In this document: piece after piece, positions 1 to 34,940 of the stretch
How the letters are laid out: every line of letters begins with the position of its first letter
Position numbering within the stretch: the stretch's first letter is position 1
DNA from: Engraulis encrasicolus
Taxonomy: Eukaryota; Chordata; Actinopteri; Clupeiformes; Engraulidae
Assembly: GCF_034702125.1 (NCBI RefSeq)
Contig: NC_085869.1
Coordinates: 11,428,123 to 11,492,122, forward strand
DNA: 64,000 bases
Direction of reading: 5' to 3'
Made by a program: the position numbers and the translations under genes
The notes under the pieces: generated by a model
Databases searched by the model: none
Told to the model about the DNA's origin: nothing
What the model saw: only the letters and a program-made list of their open reading frames with translations

Positions 1-104
1 TTACAAATTAGCAATCTGTTAACACTGTCAAGGCACAGCCCTTTGATATTTTTATATAAAAATAGGCAACAGCATCTTTTGGGGGAAATCCTGGCACCAA
101 GAAT

Positions 105-195
105 GGAACGGATTGAATCGATTCGGAATGAATCGAATCGAATCGAGTTGAATCGTGATTAATCGATTCAAAGCCCTAAGAATCGAAATCGAATC
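105..195. repeat. GAATC-rich simple repeat
   Basis: Irregular tandem of AATCGATTCG/AATCGAATCG units in itgav intron 12. Confidence 0.7.
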
Positions 196-283
196 GATAC
201 AGGAACATGGCTGCAATACCCAGCCCTATACTTGGATATGCACCAATTCATTTAATGGCTCTTTTTAAGACAAGACAGTTAAG

Positions 284-375
284 TTCGTGCATGAGAGAGA
301 TGGGGAGGAGTTGGGGAAATGACCCAGGCGGGACTCGACCCTAGGTGCCAAAGTATACAGCAACGAATCGTCTAT
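284..375 (-). mobile_element. tRNA-derived SINE fragment
   Basis: Minus strand carries a B-box-like GGTCGAGTCCC followed by CATTTCCCCAACTCCTCCCC and CATCTCTCTC, the same order as in the SINEs at 13395 and 52535. Confidence 0.55.
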
Positions 376-1302
376 TAGTAAGATACTTCAGGCTTGTACT
401 TTTCCGGGATCCATGTAATGTCAGGTGAGCGCCCCTTAAAGGCCAACTTCCGATAAAACACAGTTTTACTCACTCCTTTTGAAAATCGGACGATCACCCC
501 AAGTTAAACTCACTTGCAAGGCTCTCATAGCGGTGCGTCACCTCGCCTGGCTGTGTTTTCCCGGTGTTTCCCAATTGACATAAATAATGCAGAGAAACGA
601 GCGAATCACGAAAGCCTTTCTGTGTTGCGTCACGTCGAAAGAAGGCGTTGTCCACAAAGGTTTATGTCGACCCATTTTTCTAAAAACATGTCGAGTAATT
701 TTTTTCTGCTTGTTTTCAAAACAATGAATGTAGCCTGCACGCCTCCGTTGGCGCCCCTATAGTGCAGTACCACCCGGGGAAGTGGCGACTCTGCTTCCCA
801 TTACAATCTCTCTGGACTGAGCCAATCAGAGACGCATTTCCAGGAGAGCAGGAGGAATGAGCCAATCAGAGACGCATTTCCACGAGAAACACGGAACACC
901 CTCTCGTTTCTCCACAAGCCACCTTGCTAGCTTGCAAAAACGTCTTTAAACAAAGCAACCAGAATGTTTTTTAAAACAGGACCAGCGCGTAACACATTCA
1001 ATAGCAATGGGGAACACAGCAATATTAATGAAATGACTTTGAGAGGCCATCTTTAAGGAGACTTTTGGTTAGGACACCTTTGGAGTCTTGAGGTTGACAA
1101 TAAATGGAGTTCCCTTAGCGCTGTAGATAGCGGTAGCACACATCTTGTGCAAGCCGCCATCAAACACCACAAAAATAGAAGAAGAAGGGAGGGGACAACG
1201 GCCCCTTAGAAGACCGAATTTCAGCACACTCCTTTGCATTGGGTGGGCGGAGTTTGGGATATCTTCCTCTACTAAGAAAATCTTTGTATACAGTACACGA
1301 AT

Positions 1303-1525
1303 GGCTCCACAGCACCTATTCAGTATCATTGTAATGACTGGGGATAATACGGAACGTACCGCTGTAGCCGTCCAGTTGGAATATAACCCAGGCTCGAATT
1401 GAACAGGCTCCACAGCACCTATTCAGTATCATTGTAATGACTGGGGATAATACGGAACGTACCGCTGTAGCCGTCCAGTTGGAAAACGATATCATTTTAA
1501 TGACTAAAGATAATAGCGAACGTAC

Positions 1526-1551
<26 letters not shown>
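1303..1551 (-). repeat. Three copies of the itgav exon 12 donor region
   Basis: Copies 1303-1380 and 1406-1483 are identical over 78 bases. Each carries, on the minus strand, CTGGACGGCTACAGCG then GTACGTTCCGTATTATC, matching the real exon end CTGGACGGCTACAACG then GTACGTTCGCTATTATC at about 1491-1545. Confidence 0.92.
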
Positions 1552-22863
<21,312 letters not shown>

Positions 22864-23940
22864 TTCAGATGAGTTTGTGTATCGTCCGCTGCTGGTGGTT
22901 TGGAAATGACTCGAGACCAAAATTAGAAATGTTTTCTAGATGTTGCCAACTTGTCCTGATTCCCTCTTACGAACACATTCGATTCGCTGTGATTCCACAC
23001 TCCATGTCCATGGACAAATAGCCTACTTGTAACGCACCGACGTTTACGGTCAGCTTGAATGCACAACTGCTCTCACATAATGGACGTAAATAGGCCGAGA
23101 TCAGGTCACATCAGTCCTTGGCGTCGATCCGAAAGTAAAACGACAGGTTTTCAGGAAATATATCAAAAAGAAAGTGATCCACCATGGATACAGAGGAGAC
23201 TGATGCAGCGGGATGTTCCGCTCAACAGGAAGTGGAGATTGACTAACTTCAACGTAACCCCCAACGTAACCGGGACTTCCGTAGCCCGTATGTGCCCATG
23301 GCTCTTTTCTTTATGGACTGTCACTCCATAATTTCGTGAACGCAGGAGTATGATGACAAGTTTTATTTTGAAAATTCTTTACAGCGACTTAATTCATGCA
23401 TACCTAATATTCCGCATATGGCACAAAAGTAGAGCAAGAGGGTGTTGTGGGGAAACAGCGCCACATGTCGATGGAAAGCAAACGCACACCCCTGAACTAG
23501 GTTGCGCATACCAAGTCGATTTGACCTGGAACGGCGTGCAACATTCTGACCAACCTACCAAGATCCAACGTTGTTTCTACATCTGCATAGGCTGGCAACG
23601 TTTTCAAAGACCAAAGTTCCGCACACATTCCTTTTGTCCAGTGATGAATGAGTAATCTAACCCCGGGCATAGTTTGGTCATATTTGGCTTGCCTCTGATG
23701 CCTTCCTCTCTGTCCTGCAGTGAAGTATACTTACAAGAATGCACTACGCAAATCCCTTGGGTCATCTCTGCCCGTGTTGCACAGAATCTACATAACGAGG
23801 AGAGAGACGCACAGCGCCAGTTGTGTTTATTTTGGCTGACCAAAAATCAGACCAATCCCCATCCTCCACAGTTATGAAACTCACCATTCTCTCCAAACCC
23901 AAAGAAAGAAAAAAGCCTACACAGCAAAACTATATATGTG

Positions 23941-23948
23941 CGAGAGAG

Positions 23949-24008
<60 letters not shown>

Positions 24009-24010
24009 CG
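23941..24010. repeat. (GA)n microsatellite
   Basis: GA run in the zc3h15-itgav intergenic DNA. Confidence 0.95.
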
Positions 24011-25749
24011 CGCAGCATTCATTTATCTAATTACGGATAGACTTCTTTGTGCTATTTGGGGATGGTGATAAAATGGGGTCAGAGAGATGAACCCAATAAA
24101 ATAAGTCTTATTTATAGCTTGTAACTTCTTGTAATAATTCTCACACTGTTGGCACACGACACTAATCATACTTTTGCTCTGCCAAATAATGTTTAATCTG
24201 AATGTTTATACCAATACTGATGTTGTCCTTTGCATGTTTCTGATAAGAGCTGGCCATGATCCACTAGTGCGGAATGAGAAATCTGTGCTGTCCCAATACA
24301 TTTAGCCATGTTTGGTAAATGCACTGATGCTGCATCACAATGCAATGCACCAATGCAGTTTGTCCAGTTATTTACACATAATCAACAATTGCTGAGTACC
24401 TTCCAATCTAAATAATGAGTTACTATACTCTCCATTGTTATTTGTATGGATATAATTTTCCTCTACAAATGGAGTTGCTGCTGTTCTTGTATGATGAAAT
24501 TCTTACTTGGACAGATCATCTGCATGTTAAATAAAAATGTAGTGAGAACAATACATTTAAAAAGAACTATTACCTATAACAACGTCTCAGTCTAAAAGGT
24601 AATGGTCCCATGCAAGTAATTTCTGTTTAGCTCCCTCTTCTCCTACAACTCAATCCCCAACCCTAAGAACCACGATGGTCAAGTACACGCCAAAGAATGT
24701 CTCACACATTCAGGGTCCAGTCAGTATTCGATATCCTTTTATTTACAATTTGTCTTGGCATGTAGGTGAATGGGAGAATAAAACAATTCGGTACACAAGG
24801 GGGACAAACAGACACTTACCAACCTCCGTCAGAGATGGTAACCAACAAGTAGCAACCATCTCTTGCCTCCGTCCCACCCTCTACAGATGGTGAGGCACCC
24901 TCAACTCCTCTCCTCTTCCTCTCTGTGACACAGCAGCCAAACCTGAGCAGCAAAGTTTTTGTTTTCTTTGTTTTTAAATGATATCCATTTGTCAATGTCC
25001 TCCTCTGAGATGGTGTATTTGGATAGAGGAGGTCATGCTTAACTATTAGTGACTGCTCCTGCTCGTTCAGACAAAAAACCTTTAATAACCATGACTTGAA
25101 AAACAGGACAGAGCTCGTCACGCTCTCCCCATTCTCAGTCGCGCCAAAGAAGTGCGAGTTGAACACTAGAATGTCGGCATAACACATGTTCACCATATTA
25201 CATTCTTATCCTGATACAGGCATGCACTTTTAGAGATTACAATAAAATGAAAGCATCAATGAAAAACAATCATTTCTTTTTTTCGTATTGCGGAAGCGCT
25301 TCCATCTCGAATCAAGAGGGGAAAAAAAAAAAAAAATAGTGAAAATGGTGACACACAATCCCACATTCTGCCTCTAAATCCAGAAAGATCATTACAAAGT
25401 TAGGTGCCACAGGAAGATTATCATAAATGTTCTATCCAGACCGTTATGGTTAACGATTGAATGGATTGAATCAACCTATTGATGAATACAAACTGCCACC
25501 CAACAATCAACCTGAATAAATATTTTCAATTTGGGATACAATAACTTTTCAGATATTTTATTATTTTTCTAAAAATGCACTGATTCAGATGAGAAGTTTG
25601 CCAAAGTGTGCTCTGATAAGGCAAGTTTGCTTTCATAATAATGCCTACTAGGGGATGAAAAAGATTAAAAAAATAAAACCACCAACTCCCCACTTACTGT
25701 ACTTCTACTCCACAAAGAAAAAAAAAATCAAATTTGTAGCATCCAAGGA

Positions 25750-25755
25750 TTTATT
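25750..25755 (-). terminator. Candidate poly(A) signal of zc3h15
   Basis: AATAAA on the minus strand about 295 bases after the zc3h15 stop codon, inside AT-rich 3' flank. A second AATAAA lies near 25558-25563. Only transcript ends can say which is used. Confidence 0.4.
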
Positions 25756-26048
25756 AAACTGCTTTTTTCCTCCTTTTTGTATGTTTTTGTTTTGATGAGA
25801 CAACAAGGATTGCAACAAGGCTGCACGATTCAAATGCGAAGAAAAGACGATGTAGTCGATGTCGATGCTGTTTTGATTCTGTGAAGACACTGTCTCTTTT
25901 GCTTTTCTCGCTCTCGTTTTTACGGTCACGTCACAGCCTCGTGTAAGTTCATGAAAACGTCGACAGCTAGTCCCCCCGATAACCTCATCCTCCTCCTGCT
26001 CCTCCCTCCCGGCCCTCCCCTCCCCTTCCCCTCCACTACCGCCTCGTC

Positions 26049-26245
26049 CTATTCGTCGTCCTCCTCCAGGTCCAGTGTGTTGAGCTCATCCTCCAGCTCG
26101 TCCAGGTCTTCTCCCGTGAAGAGGTTCTCGTCCACGGGCACGGCCTCCGACTCCTCCCCCTCCCCCTCCTCCTCCAACGTCTGGTCCTCGCCGCCACTCT
26201 GCCCGTTCTCCTCCACGCCACCCGAGGCCTCGCTCAGCTTGTTGT
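26049..26245 (-). CDS. zc3h15: zc3h15 exon 10 (acidic C-terminus and stop)
   Basis: Encodes [20 protein letters not shown], an acidic run, and [20 protein letters not shown], ending [10 protein letters not shown] and TAG at 26051-26049. Acceptor CACTGCAG. The C-terminal block is strongly conserved in the family. Confidence 0.95.
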
Positions 26246-29200
26246 CTGCAGTGCAGGAAAGGAAAAATAAGAACACAAAAAGAAAGATGGTGACAACATG
26301 CAAGAACTACGCAGACCAGACACTCAGTTTGTTGTCTGTTGCAGTAAGCATTAAGGCCCTCGATACACTTGCCGTGAGCCTTAAGGGTGGTTTATGCCTC
26401 CAGTCCAGCGTCCCTGCGTCGTAATGCAGTGAGCCGCGCAGTTAACGTAGTGAAGCCCCCCCCATCACGCAGGTACTCTGGGGCACCTCCCCAAAATTGT
26501 GTCTCGACGCAGGGAGCGACGGCGTGAAAGGGCGAAAATAGGTCTCTGATTGGTCCTCTCGACCAGCCTGCTCTGTCCTCGAGTCGAGAACAAGCGCTAC
26601 TTCCTTGTTCTAACCTTCGTCGGTCTACGGACTGTGAGCTCTTCATTAAATAAGTTGCCCGTGCTTTGTTGTTTGATTTATTTACACGAACCAAAGACAA
26701 CACATGCGCTTGCAAGTTACGACGCTGAAGTTATTTGGACAGTTGAACAGTGGTTCCGAGGTCGAGGAAACATTCCGCTTCGTCCTCGACAAATGAGCCA
26801 CTTCTTTGTTCCAAACTACCACTGTGGCTGCCAGTGCGATCAAACATGCACGCGATATAAAGATTAAATATCTCATTTTCATTCTCGCCGAGTCTGTGAT
26901 GCTAAAAAACAACCGACACGTCTAGTTTACTCTTTGTATTGAAGGCAGTTTCAGCGTGGAATGACATCGCGCAGACCGTGCTTCAAAACAGGGCATAAAC
27001 CAAAATTAACTGCATCATGGCTGCGACAAGCTCACTCTGTGGCACAAGTAGGAAGCATAACCCGCCCTTTAAATTACGCAAGCCACCGCGTGCAACTGAC
27101 TGCACATATTTGCTTTAGAAGCAGCAGACCAACACGCACAATACTGGCGGCATCATCAGAGTAGGTAGTGCAACATTAGATTTTATTAGAACAGTATCGC
27201 CACATTAGATCATTTCATGAGTATTTACTGAGTAATAAACTAATATCGACTACTAGTATGACCAAAGTACAGTAAGTTTTGCTGCTAAAATGTCTTTCTG
27301 GAAATTCAAAATGGCAGACATGGAGAGGATCATAATGAATACTTAGAATTTGATGGTGGTGGCATGTATTCATGAAAAGTAACATTTGTGAAAGGGCAGC
27401 ATGAACTATGAACACTAAAAATATTACACAGTGCACCTTTTAAGTATAAAATGCACAAAAGTACGTCTCATTAGTCATGCTCAAATGGACACAAATATTT
27501 CACTTTTACTCTGCTTAATCATGGAAAACTATTAAAATCCCCCATAGTCAAATGTGGTGACAAAATGCAAGAGCTACTCAGACCTCAGCTTGTTTTCTGC
27601 AGCAATACAAGTAAGCAACATGATAGTTAAGTCACGTGCGGGTGATTTACACCAGACATCACGAGTAAAATAGTTATGTTATGCAAAAAAAGCGAGGCAA
27701 AAGAAAGATACATACAAGTGCCAAATGATTAAAATCCCCCATGCACACAGTCCCAATAATTGATTCTACTACAAATGGTTAAAATTGTAAAACCAAAATA
27801 AAAATAGATTGTTTACATCTTTCTTATGATCCAATTTAACAACAAAGTTACTCATTCAATCAGAAACAAGATCAATGAAAAGAGAAATGTCTCACCGTCT
27901 GTCTCACTGGCTGGCTGCTGTTTCTTTGCGGTGAAGCGATCAGTGGCTGCCAACGTGATGCCTTTACAGTCGACTTCCTGGGGTACGAAGCGGGCAATGT
28001 CAATGTCATGCAGCTCATCTTGCTCTACCTGAACCTGAAAGAAAGAGAGAAAGAAAGAGTAGAGTTACTTTACTGATCCCAACAGGGAATTTAATGTGTC
28101 AAGTAGCTTATCCATGATGAACAGATATGGGGGGGGGGGGGGAGTGCTGGACAGTGAAGGGTACACACACACACACACACACACACAAATTCAGGTTTCC
28201 CGTCATCATGCATGCGGGGGAGAGACAGTGCTGGACAGTGAAGGGTACAAACACACACACACACACACACGGAAATTCAGGTTTCCCGTCATCATGTATG
28301 CGGGGGAGAGACAGTGCTGGACAGTGAAAGGTACACACCAGAGGTTGCGCTAGACTTTTTCACAGTCCGTCATTTTGACGGACAGGGTCGAAAAAGATCC
28401 GTCATCGCCTTTTAAAAAAAAAAAATTCTCCATGTCATTTCTCAATGTGGGGTCGCGACCCCGCACCGGGAACAACACATGCGCAATTGCGGCCAATTGA
28501 GAGTAAACCGCTGTGAATACACCCCCTTTCACTCAACATTCATTCTCCAACTTTGAGGATGGAGTCAATTTTGCTGTCTACTTTCTCTCTCTGCCTCCCT
28601 CATTGCACTGTTTAAAAAGCTGCAGATATCTCTCATGACGCGCGTCTGATTCAGTGTTCAGCGCTATGGTCACCACAAGCACTTTTTTAAAAGACGCGTG
28701 CTCTGATTAATGCACCGATTGTAATACAAAGGCGCAGTGTTAAATAATATTCGCGTTGGGCTTCACATGCAAGATGGAAAGGAAAGCCGTCTTGAAGCAG
28801 AAAGGTTTAGCCCAGGCAGTCGACAAAGGCACTGAAGCCTACAATAGGAAGACCAGATTTCGCAAAACTTTGTTGAAAAATATCAGCGACGGTAAAGGAA
28901 GCCTCTCTATACGTAGCCCCATCGGCTTATATGTTGGCTCTGGTATGCGCGGTAAAGTTGTCTGAATAAAAAAATATATCGCCTATAATGGGTGAACCAG
29001 CTATCGAAATGAGAGAAGGTTAGCTGTTTCTGGCAACGTTTGCCAAGTTGTAAGTTGCGTTGCCTGGTAATATTTAGGCTCTTGAATATCCGTCGTTTTT
29101 ATTAGTTAATGTCCTGAAGCCGTTTTAGACCTGCGTTGCCTTTGAGTGAAGGTTCTGGCTAGCAAATGCTATTCGTATATTTGTTTATGTTTCAAGCGAG

Positions 29201-29678
29201 GAGTTATGAAACAATGTTTCTATGAAGGGCGATAGAGGGACAACTTCGTCATTGGCAGAAAATCAGATAGTCGGTAAATGTAGTAGGCCTAGGTCTACAC
29301 ATAGTTCGAAGTCGAAGTCACACGTGTAGGCTATGGTGGCAACGGCTTCGTTATTTTAATTCATTATTTTGAGCAAGCGCAGCGCGCGCTCTGCTGCTGC
29401 CAGCCGCACAGCCCAGCTGCGGCGCATGGTATGACAAGCAGGGAGAGAGGGAGAAAGGCAAACGATAATAGCATGAAATTATCTGCGCTGATAACTAGGC
29501 CTATACCTAATTGAAATGCATATTTGCTCTACTCGATAGAGGCGTAGGTCTACTTAAACTTGTGATTTATTTATCATCACCCTGAATATTGATCCGTCAA
29601 AATGACGGACAGACTTCATAATTTTCCGTCATCCTTCAAAAAAATCCGTCAATGACGGACATTTGTCGGTTAACGCGA

Positions 29679-29715
<37 letters not shown>

Positions 29716-30886
29716 TTCAGGTTTCCCGTCATCATGCATGCGGGGGAGAGACAGTGCTGGACAGTGAAAGGTACACACACACACACACACACACGGAAAT
29801 TAAGGTTTGCTGTCATCATGCACAGTTCCAATTCCTGTGAAATTGAACATGCCGGCATAATAATATACACAACGACACATGGGCTAGACTAATATTGGGC
29901 AAGGCCATTTTTTCCCACTCAGTAGTACATGATGCCCGGGGGAGGGAATTATAGTGTTGAGTTGCTTGATGCTAACATGTTTTTTTCCTTACATTCAAAA
30001 TAGTAATACAATTTTTTTTTACAAAAAAAGTTATAAAACGGGTTGATGATGGTCTCATCATCTCAGGAGCCTGACCTCCACTACGTCGTCCTCCTCATCC
30101 TCTTCATCACCCTTGGCGTATCTGGTGTCGTCAGCCTCGTCGTCGTCATCGTCCACCAGCTCAGGACGGAACTCAAACACTTCACGACCGCTGACCTGCA
30201 ACAGAAGGGGAAGACAAAACGACACACAATGAATGTGCTGTGCAGCTTCAGCCACAGCGATATGATCGTATGATTGAGTACAGTAGTTTACTAATCCTGA
30301 AGGAAATTAAGGCTAACTCAACCTCATGTTGAAGATGCTCAAGGATTTACAACCAAGCCATACAAGCATAAACAGAACAAGATCATATGAAAAGGTCCAA
30401 ACATATTTTGCTACACAAAGAAAATCAATTTATGTTGAGGACCATTCACTTTAAAATTAAACGTTGCTTCACGTCTTCAAATCACTGCATAGAGAGCAGT
30501 GTTTTGGCGCCACCTATTGGTAGACTGTGGTAAGCACTATTTCAATTGCTCCCACCTTGTTGCATGGACAGAACAGCGGCTGTAGCGTAGCTCTGCACAT
30601 AATTTCATGTACATTTCACACGAAAACAATGAGTGACATACGTGCTAGACCATGAAAACATTGTGATTTAATCAAAACTACACGCCAGCGGGAAATTAAT
30701 AACAGTTCAGAACAACAAGAGAAGCATGATTAGATTTTTTTTTTCCTGCAGACATGCACAATACGTGGGCAATTATTTCACTCTCTACAGCCATCTGAAG
30801 GGGAACAAAAACACAATATCGCTGCAACTGACATGTAATTACAGAAAACAGGCTCACCATTCAATAAATAATCTACCTGCATGGAG

Positions 30887-30927
<41 letters not shown>

Positions 30928-30977
30928 CGCGAGCGAGCGAGCGAGAGCAAGAGAGACAGACACAGAGACACAGAGAC

Positions 30978-31010
<33 letters not shown>

Positions 31011-31730
31011 CTGCGTAGCAAGAACAGAGAGGAAAACAAGAGCCCTCAGGCTGCAGGAGTCCAAACAATGTGCAGCAGCACTGCTACCTGCCTGCCTGCC
31101 TGCCTGCCTGGGACAAACTCAAAGTGCCTCCTCAGCAACTTGTGGTGGAAGGCTGCACTTGTTCTCAAACTCCTGCAATCCGCAGAGAAATGTCCCAGGA
31201 CAAGCGGTGACTCCTTTCTCCTTTCTTTTTTATGTATTTATTTATTTTGCAGAGTTTACCTCAAAGGGTTTCTTAAATGCATTCAAACTGCTCACTGTTC
31301 GCTGACACTGCACTGCACCCTTCGCCTTGCCTGATGCATGAGAGCGTGTTATGTGGACAGAAAATAAATAAGTAAATACGAAAGGCAAACAGCTCTCTAA
31401 GTGTAGTGTGTCTCTGCAGTGGCTGTGCGGTACGTTGCGGTGCGGAAGTGACTCACCCCCAGTGATTTGCCGGCTTTGAAGTCGGCCTTCTTCTTCTCCA
31501 GGTCCTGCTCGGCCCTGGCGATCTTCTCTTGCCGTTTCCGCTTCTTCCACGCCAAGAAGGTCTCCAGGGTGATGCGGGTGACGTTTGGTCCCAGGGCAGC
31601 ACGCTGCAGGGGGGGGGGGGGGGGGGAGACAGACACACACACACAGAGACACAAAGACAGAGACAGTAAAGAGAGAGAGAGAGACAGTAAAGAGAGAGAG
31701 AGAGAGATAGTAAAGAGAGAGAGAGATAGT

Positions 31731-31766
<36 letters not shown>

Positions 31767-34700
31767 AGACAGACGACACAGACAGACCAGAGACAGACCA
31801 GAGACAGACCAGAGACAGACCAGAGAGAGACCAGAGAGAAAGAGAGTTAGACACAGTAAGACAGAGAGAGAGAAAGGGCAAAAAACAATAAAATCAAATC
31901 TATACATCATTCATTCAAACGACTGAAGTGAAAACATCACATTGCTGCAGCGACGCAATTTTTGAACAACTGAACCAGTCAATGGCATGTTTGATTGCCT
32001 CATTGTTATTTCTTTAGAAGTGAAAATGAATACATTGCAGGAGGTGAAAATCACTACCAGTCAATGCCAAGCCATTCATCTTTTCTCCTGGGGATTGAAT
32101 GCATGCATGCATCTATGGCTGGTGAAAAACTGTAAAGTGCAGATAACGTAACCACAAAGGGATCCCAACATAGAGCTGACATGACCAGCATGCACCCTCT
32201 TATGTGACGACCATCCATAGCCATAAAGCTGCAGCTGGCAAGTGCTGTATAAGAACAGCGTTATCCCGAACTGTCATCAAGCATCATAGTTCTCCCTTGA
32301 CTGATAAAATCACCAATTATACACCGTCACTGACCAACTGTAATTCCGCTGCATGACCAACTTTACAGCATCTATAAGGTTAACCTGACTGCACTACAGA
32401 AAGGAGTCCTAGGACCATCCCCAATGGGGCACCTAAGTCACGCCCTCTACTTCCTGGTTCATGGGGCAGAGGGAATAAAATAATAATTACTGGGCTTGAA
32501 ATGAGTGGTTTTTCGACAACAATCCAAACCTTGGACCTCCACTTATGCACCACAAGTCCAACACAACTCGCCTCGTTCACTTCCATTCAATTTTTAGCAA
32601 CTGTCTGCCCCATGAACCAGGAAGTAGAGGGCGTGACTTAGGTGCCCCATATGTGCAGTGCACATAGATGCACTTTTTATGAATCACACTTCAAAGCATC
32701 AGATCACATCACATAAAGCATCGTGTAGTTATGTTACATTATAGGAGCTCGACTACCATTGTGCTTTTTGTTTATTTTTTCTTTGAAACTTGATTCTTCA
32801 CCAGATTCTTATATTTCTAGATGGGCGTGTAATTAGAAACTTGCATCTTACAACGACAATGCACACAAAAGATACAGTATAGCTGAGTAATGCAAAAGGG
32901 ACAAGGATGTCGGCTAGTCCACACATAAAGTTTTGTATATTACACATAAACTTTCGTATATTATAAATATCTGTATACTCAACTGTTATACTAATGAATA
33001 TTGTCCATTCTGGCGATGTGTTTACATTAAAACCATACAAATGTTAACACCAAACAGTCAACTATTTTTTTGCATTTGAAACATTGAATTGATGCTACCA
33101 AGCTGGTGGACTACTAATCTCATTGCACCGTGTACACTGTTAACGCTATGTACATTTTCATACATTTTCAAGATACAGCCTTCCTTGAACCAAACTGCAA
33201 AACACGCTCATATGTACTGCTACAGGTCAAGATAATTTTAAGCCATGTCATCAAGCATGACAGTTCTCCCCTGACTGATAAAATCACTAATTACACACTG
33301 ATCAACTGTAATTTCACTGCATGACCAACTCTACGGCATCTATGCAAACCAGCGGTCGTATATTGTGAGGCAAACACATATTCGTATCCTTATTTGGCCC
33401 AAAGATACACCAGACGACCAAGATAGGAGACCTTCGCAAAGGCCCAGCCTGAGCACTGTGGCCAAATTCAATATTAAGTGGTCAGTATGCTGCCCTACAA
33501 AGGCAAAGTGCAGTAACTAGGCAAACATTGAAACTGAGAAAAATGCCTTCAAAGCCTTGGTATTAGGTTGTAGTTACTGCAAAGTTGACTCAGCAATATC
33601 TCTAAAATGGGGACATATTTGGACCCTAAGCTTTGTCAAATGATAAAGGATGTGTAATGAAGACCATTTTCAATCTAAACTTGATTTTGATTTTGTTTTA
33701 ACAAATGTAGTTACTTTGCCTTCTTATGTCAGTATGACAGCAGCAGCCTCGCTACAGACAACCCTGCTCAAGCAGAACACAGCAAACAACAACTCCCTGA
33801 GCCAGAGCTAATCCATACAATCACATTCTGCACTCCTGTTCCGTTACTGCCACCGTGGACAAGTACTTCACTGGGCATTTCACCAACGTGTCCAAGGTGA
33901 TGATATTATAACCCTGCCTACTCCACAATGATATAAAGTAAACATTACACACAGTACATTTTCAGCAAATAATATCTCTTTAGAAGGTCAGCTTCCAATT
34001 TCTTTACCCTTCGGGTTTGGAAATAGGCACAGGAAAGGAAGGTCACGATAACCGCTCATTACGTAATCCTGACCTTTTCTTGTTTGTAATTAAACAAAGC
34101 CACAGCAGCACACTCGTTTTCACAGTGTTATTCATACCAGTCAGTAGCGAGTCACCTCATCATCACCAGGACCACAAAAATGAATTGTATTACTGCAAGT
34201 AGTGCATGTGCGCTATTTGGTGCACATTCTGTAGATTGCTCTGTATGCTAAACTTGAGCTAAATTTCAAGGTAGCAAGTCGCCGTTTTTTTTTTGTGAAA
34301 CTCATACCGGGCCACAGCAAATCAATACCCAGGCACGTGCCCCTGCAAAACAGGTTTGGCGACGCCCCTGGTCAGTAGCGAGTCACCTCATCACCACCAG
34401 GACCACAAAAAAAAGCTTGAAATTAGCTCTTTTACTACATGATTTACCACTTAACTTAACTTGTCCTGAACCAGCTTTATAGTATAGGCCCCAGGAACAC
34501 AAAAAAGATCAACATTATGAGGCACTGAAGGGCAGATGTCGACAAATGAGACCACACAGACAGGGCCGTATTAAGATGGTCCCCTAGGCCACATGTTGCT
34601 GTGGTCCTCCTCGAAGGGAAATTTCATGACAAAAATATAGTGTGTCCTATGGACGAGATGGAAATTAACGATAACACATCCGCCAAGTGTGGAGAGGAGT

Positions 34701-34907
34701 ATTACCAAAGATTTAAACTGACATGACAGATGCATTTTTCAATATTGCATCTTGTCCCCTAGCACAGGTGAGGCATAGATGCAATTTTGTTGTGTGCAGT
34801 GTGCAGTGAACACTTGTGTGCTGTGGAGTGCTGTGTCATAATGACAATGGGAGTTGGAGTTTCCCAGTTGGGATTTCACTTGTCATATTTCTGCAATTTT
34901 TGACTTT

Positions 34908-34940
<33 letters not shown>

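Larger units (their letters stand above)
1..1525. other. itgav intron 12 (partial), no exon found
   Basis: I searched the minus strand for the next alpha-V exon (expected IAIAAPYGG-like text) and found none, so it lies beyond position 1. Contents: GAATC repeat, a SINE fragment, two tandem 22-bp segments GAGCCAATCAGAGACGCATT (817-838, 858-879) and the donor copies. Confidence 0.8.
22864..26048. other. Intergenic DNA between itgav start and zc3h15 stop
   Basis: 3.2 kb. Should hold the itgav promoter and 5' UTR just above 22863 and the zc3h15 3' UTR below 26048. I saw no TATA box in a fixed position and no further ORF. Confidence 0.75.

Noticed and set aside
817..879. Twice-repeated GAGCCAATCAGAGACGCATT considered as a CCAAT promoter
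   Set aside because: It lies inside itgav intron 12 far from any start, and looks like a short tandem duplication.
25951..26424. Plus-strand Ser-rich open frame of 157 codons
   Set aside because: Antisense shadow of zc3h15 exon 10 and its flank.
30726..31334. Open frame of 202 codons in zc3h15 intron 7
   Set aside because: Antisense, centred on GA repeat; surrounding residues show no family resemblance.
31242..31910. Minus-strand open frame of 222 codons
   Set aside because: Shadow frame over zc3h15 exon 7 extended through CT repeats; the true exon frame is the one giving [15 protein letters not shown].
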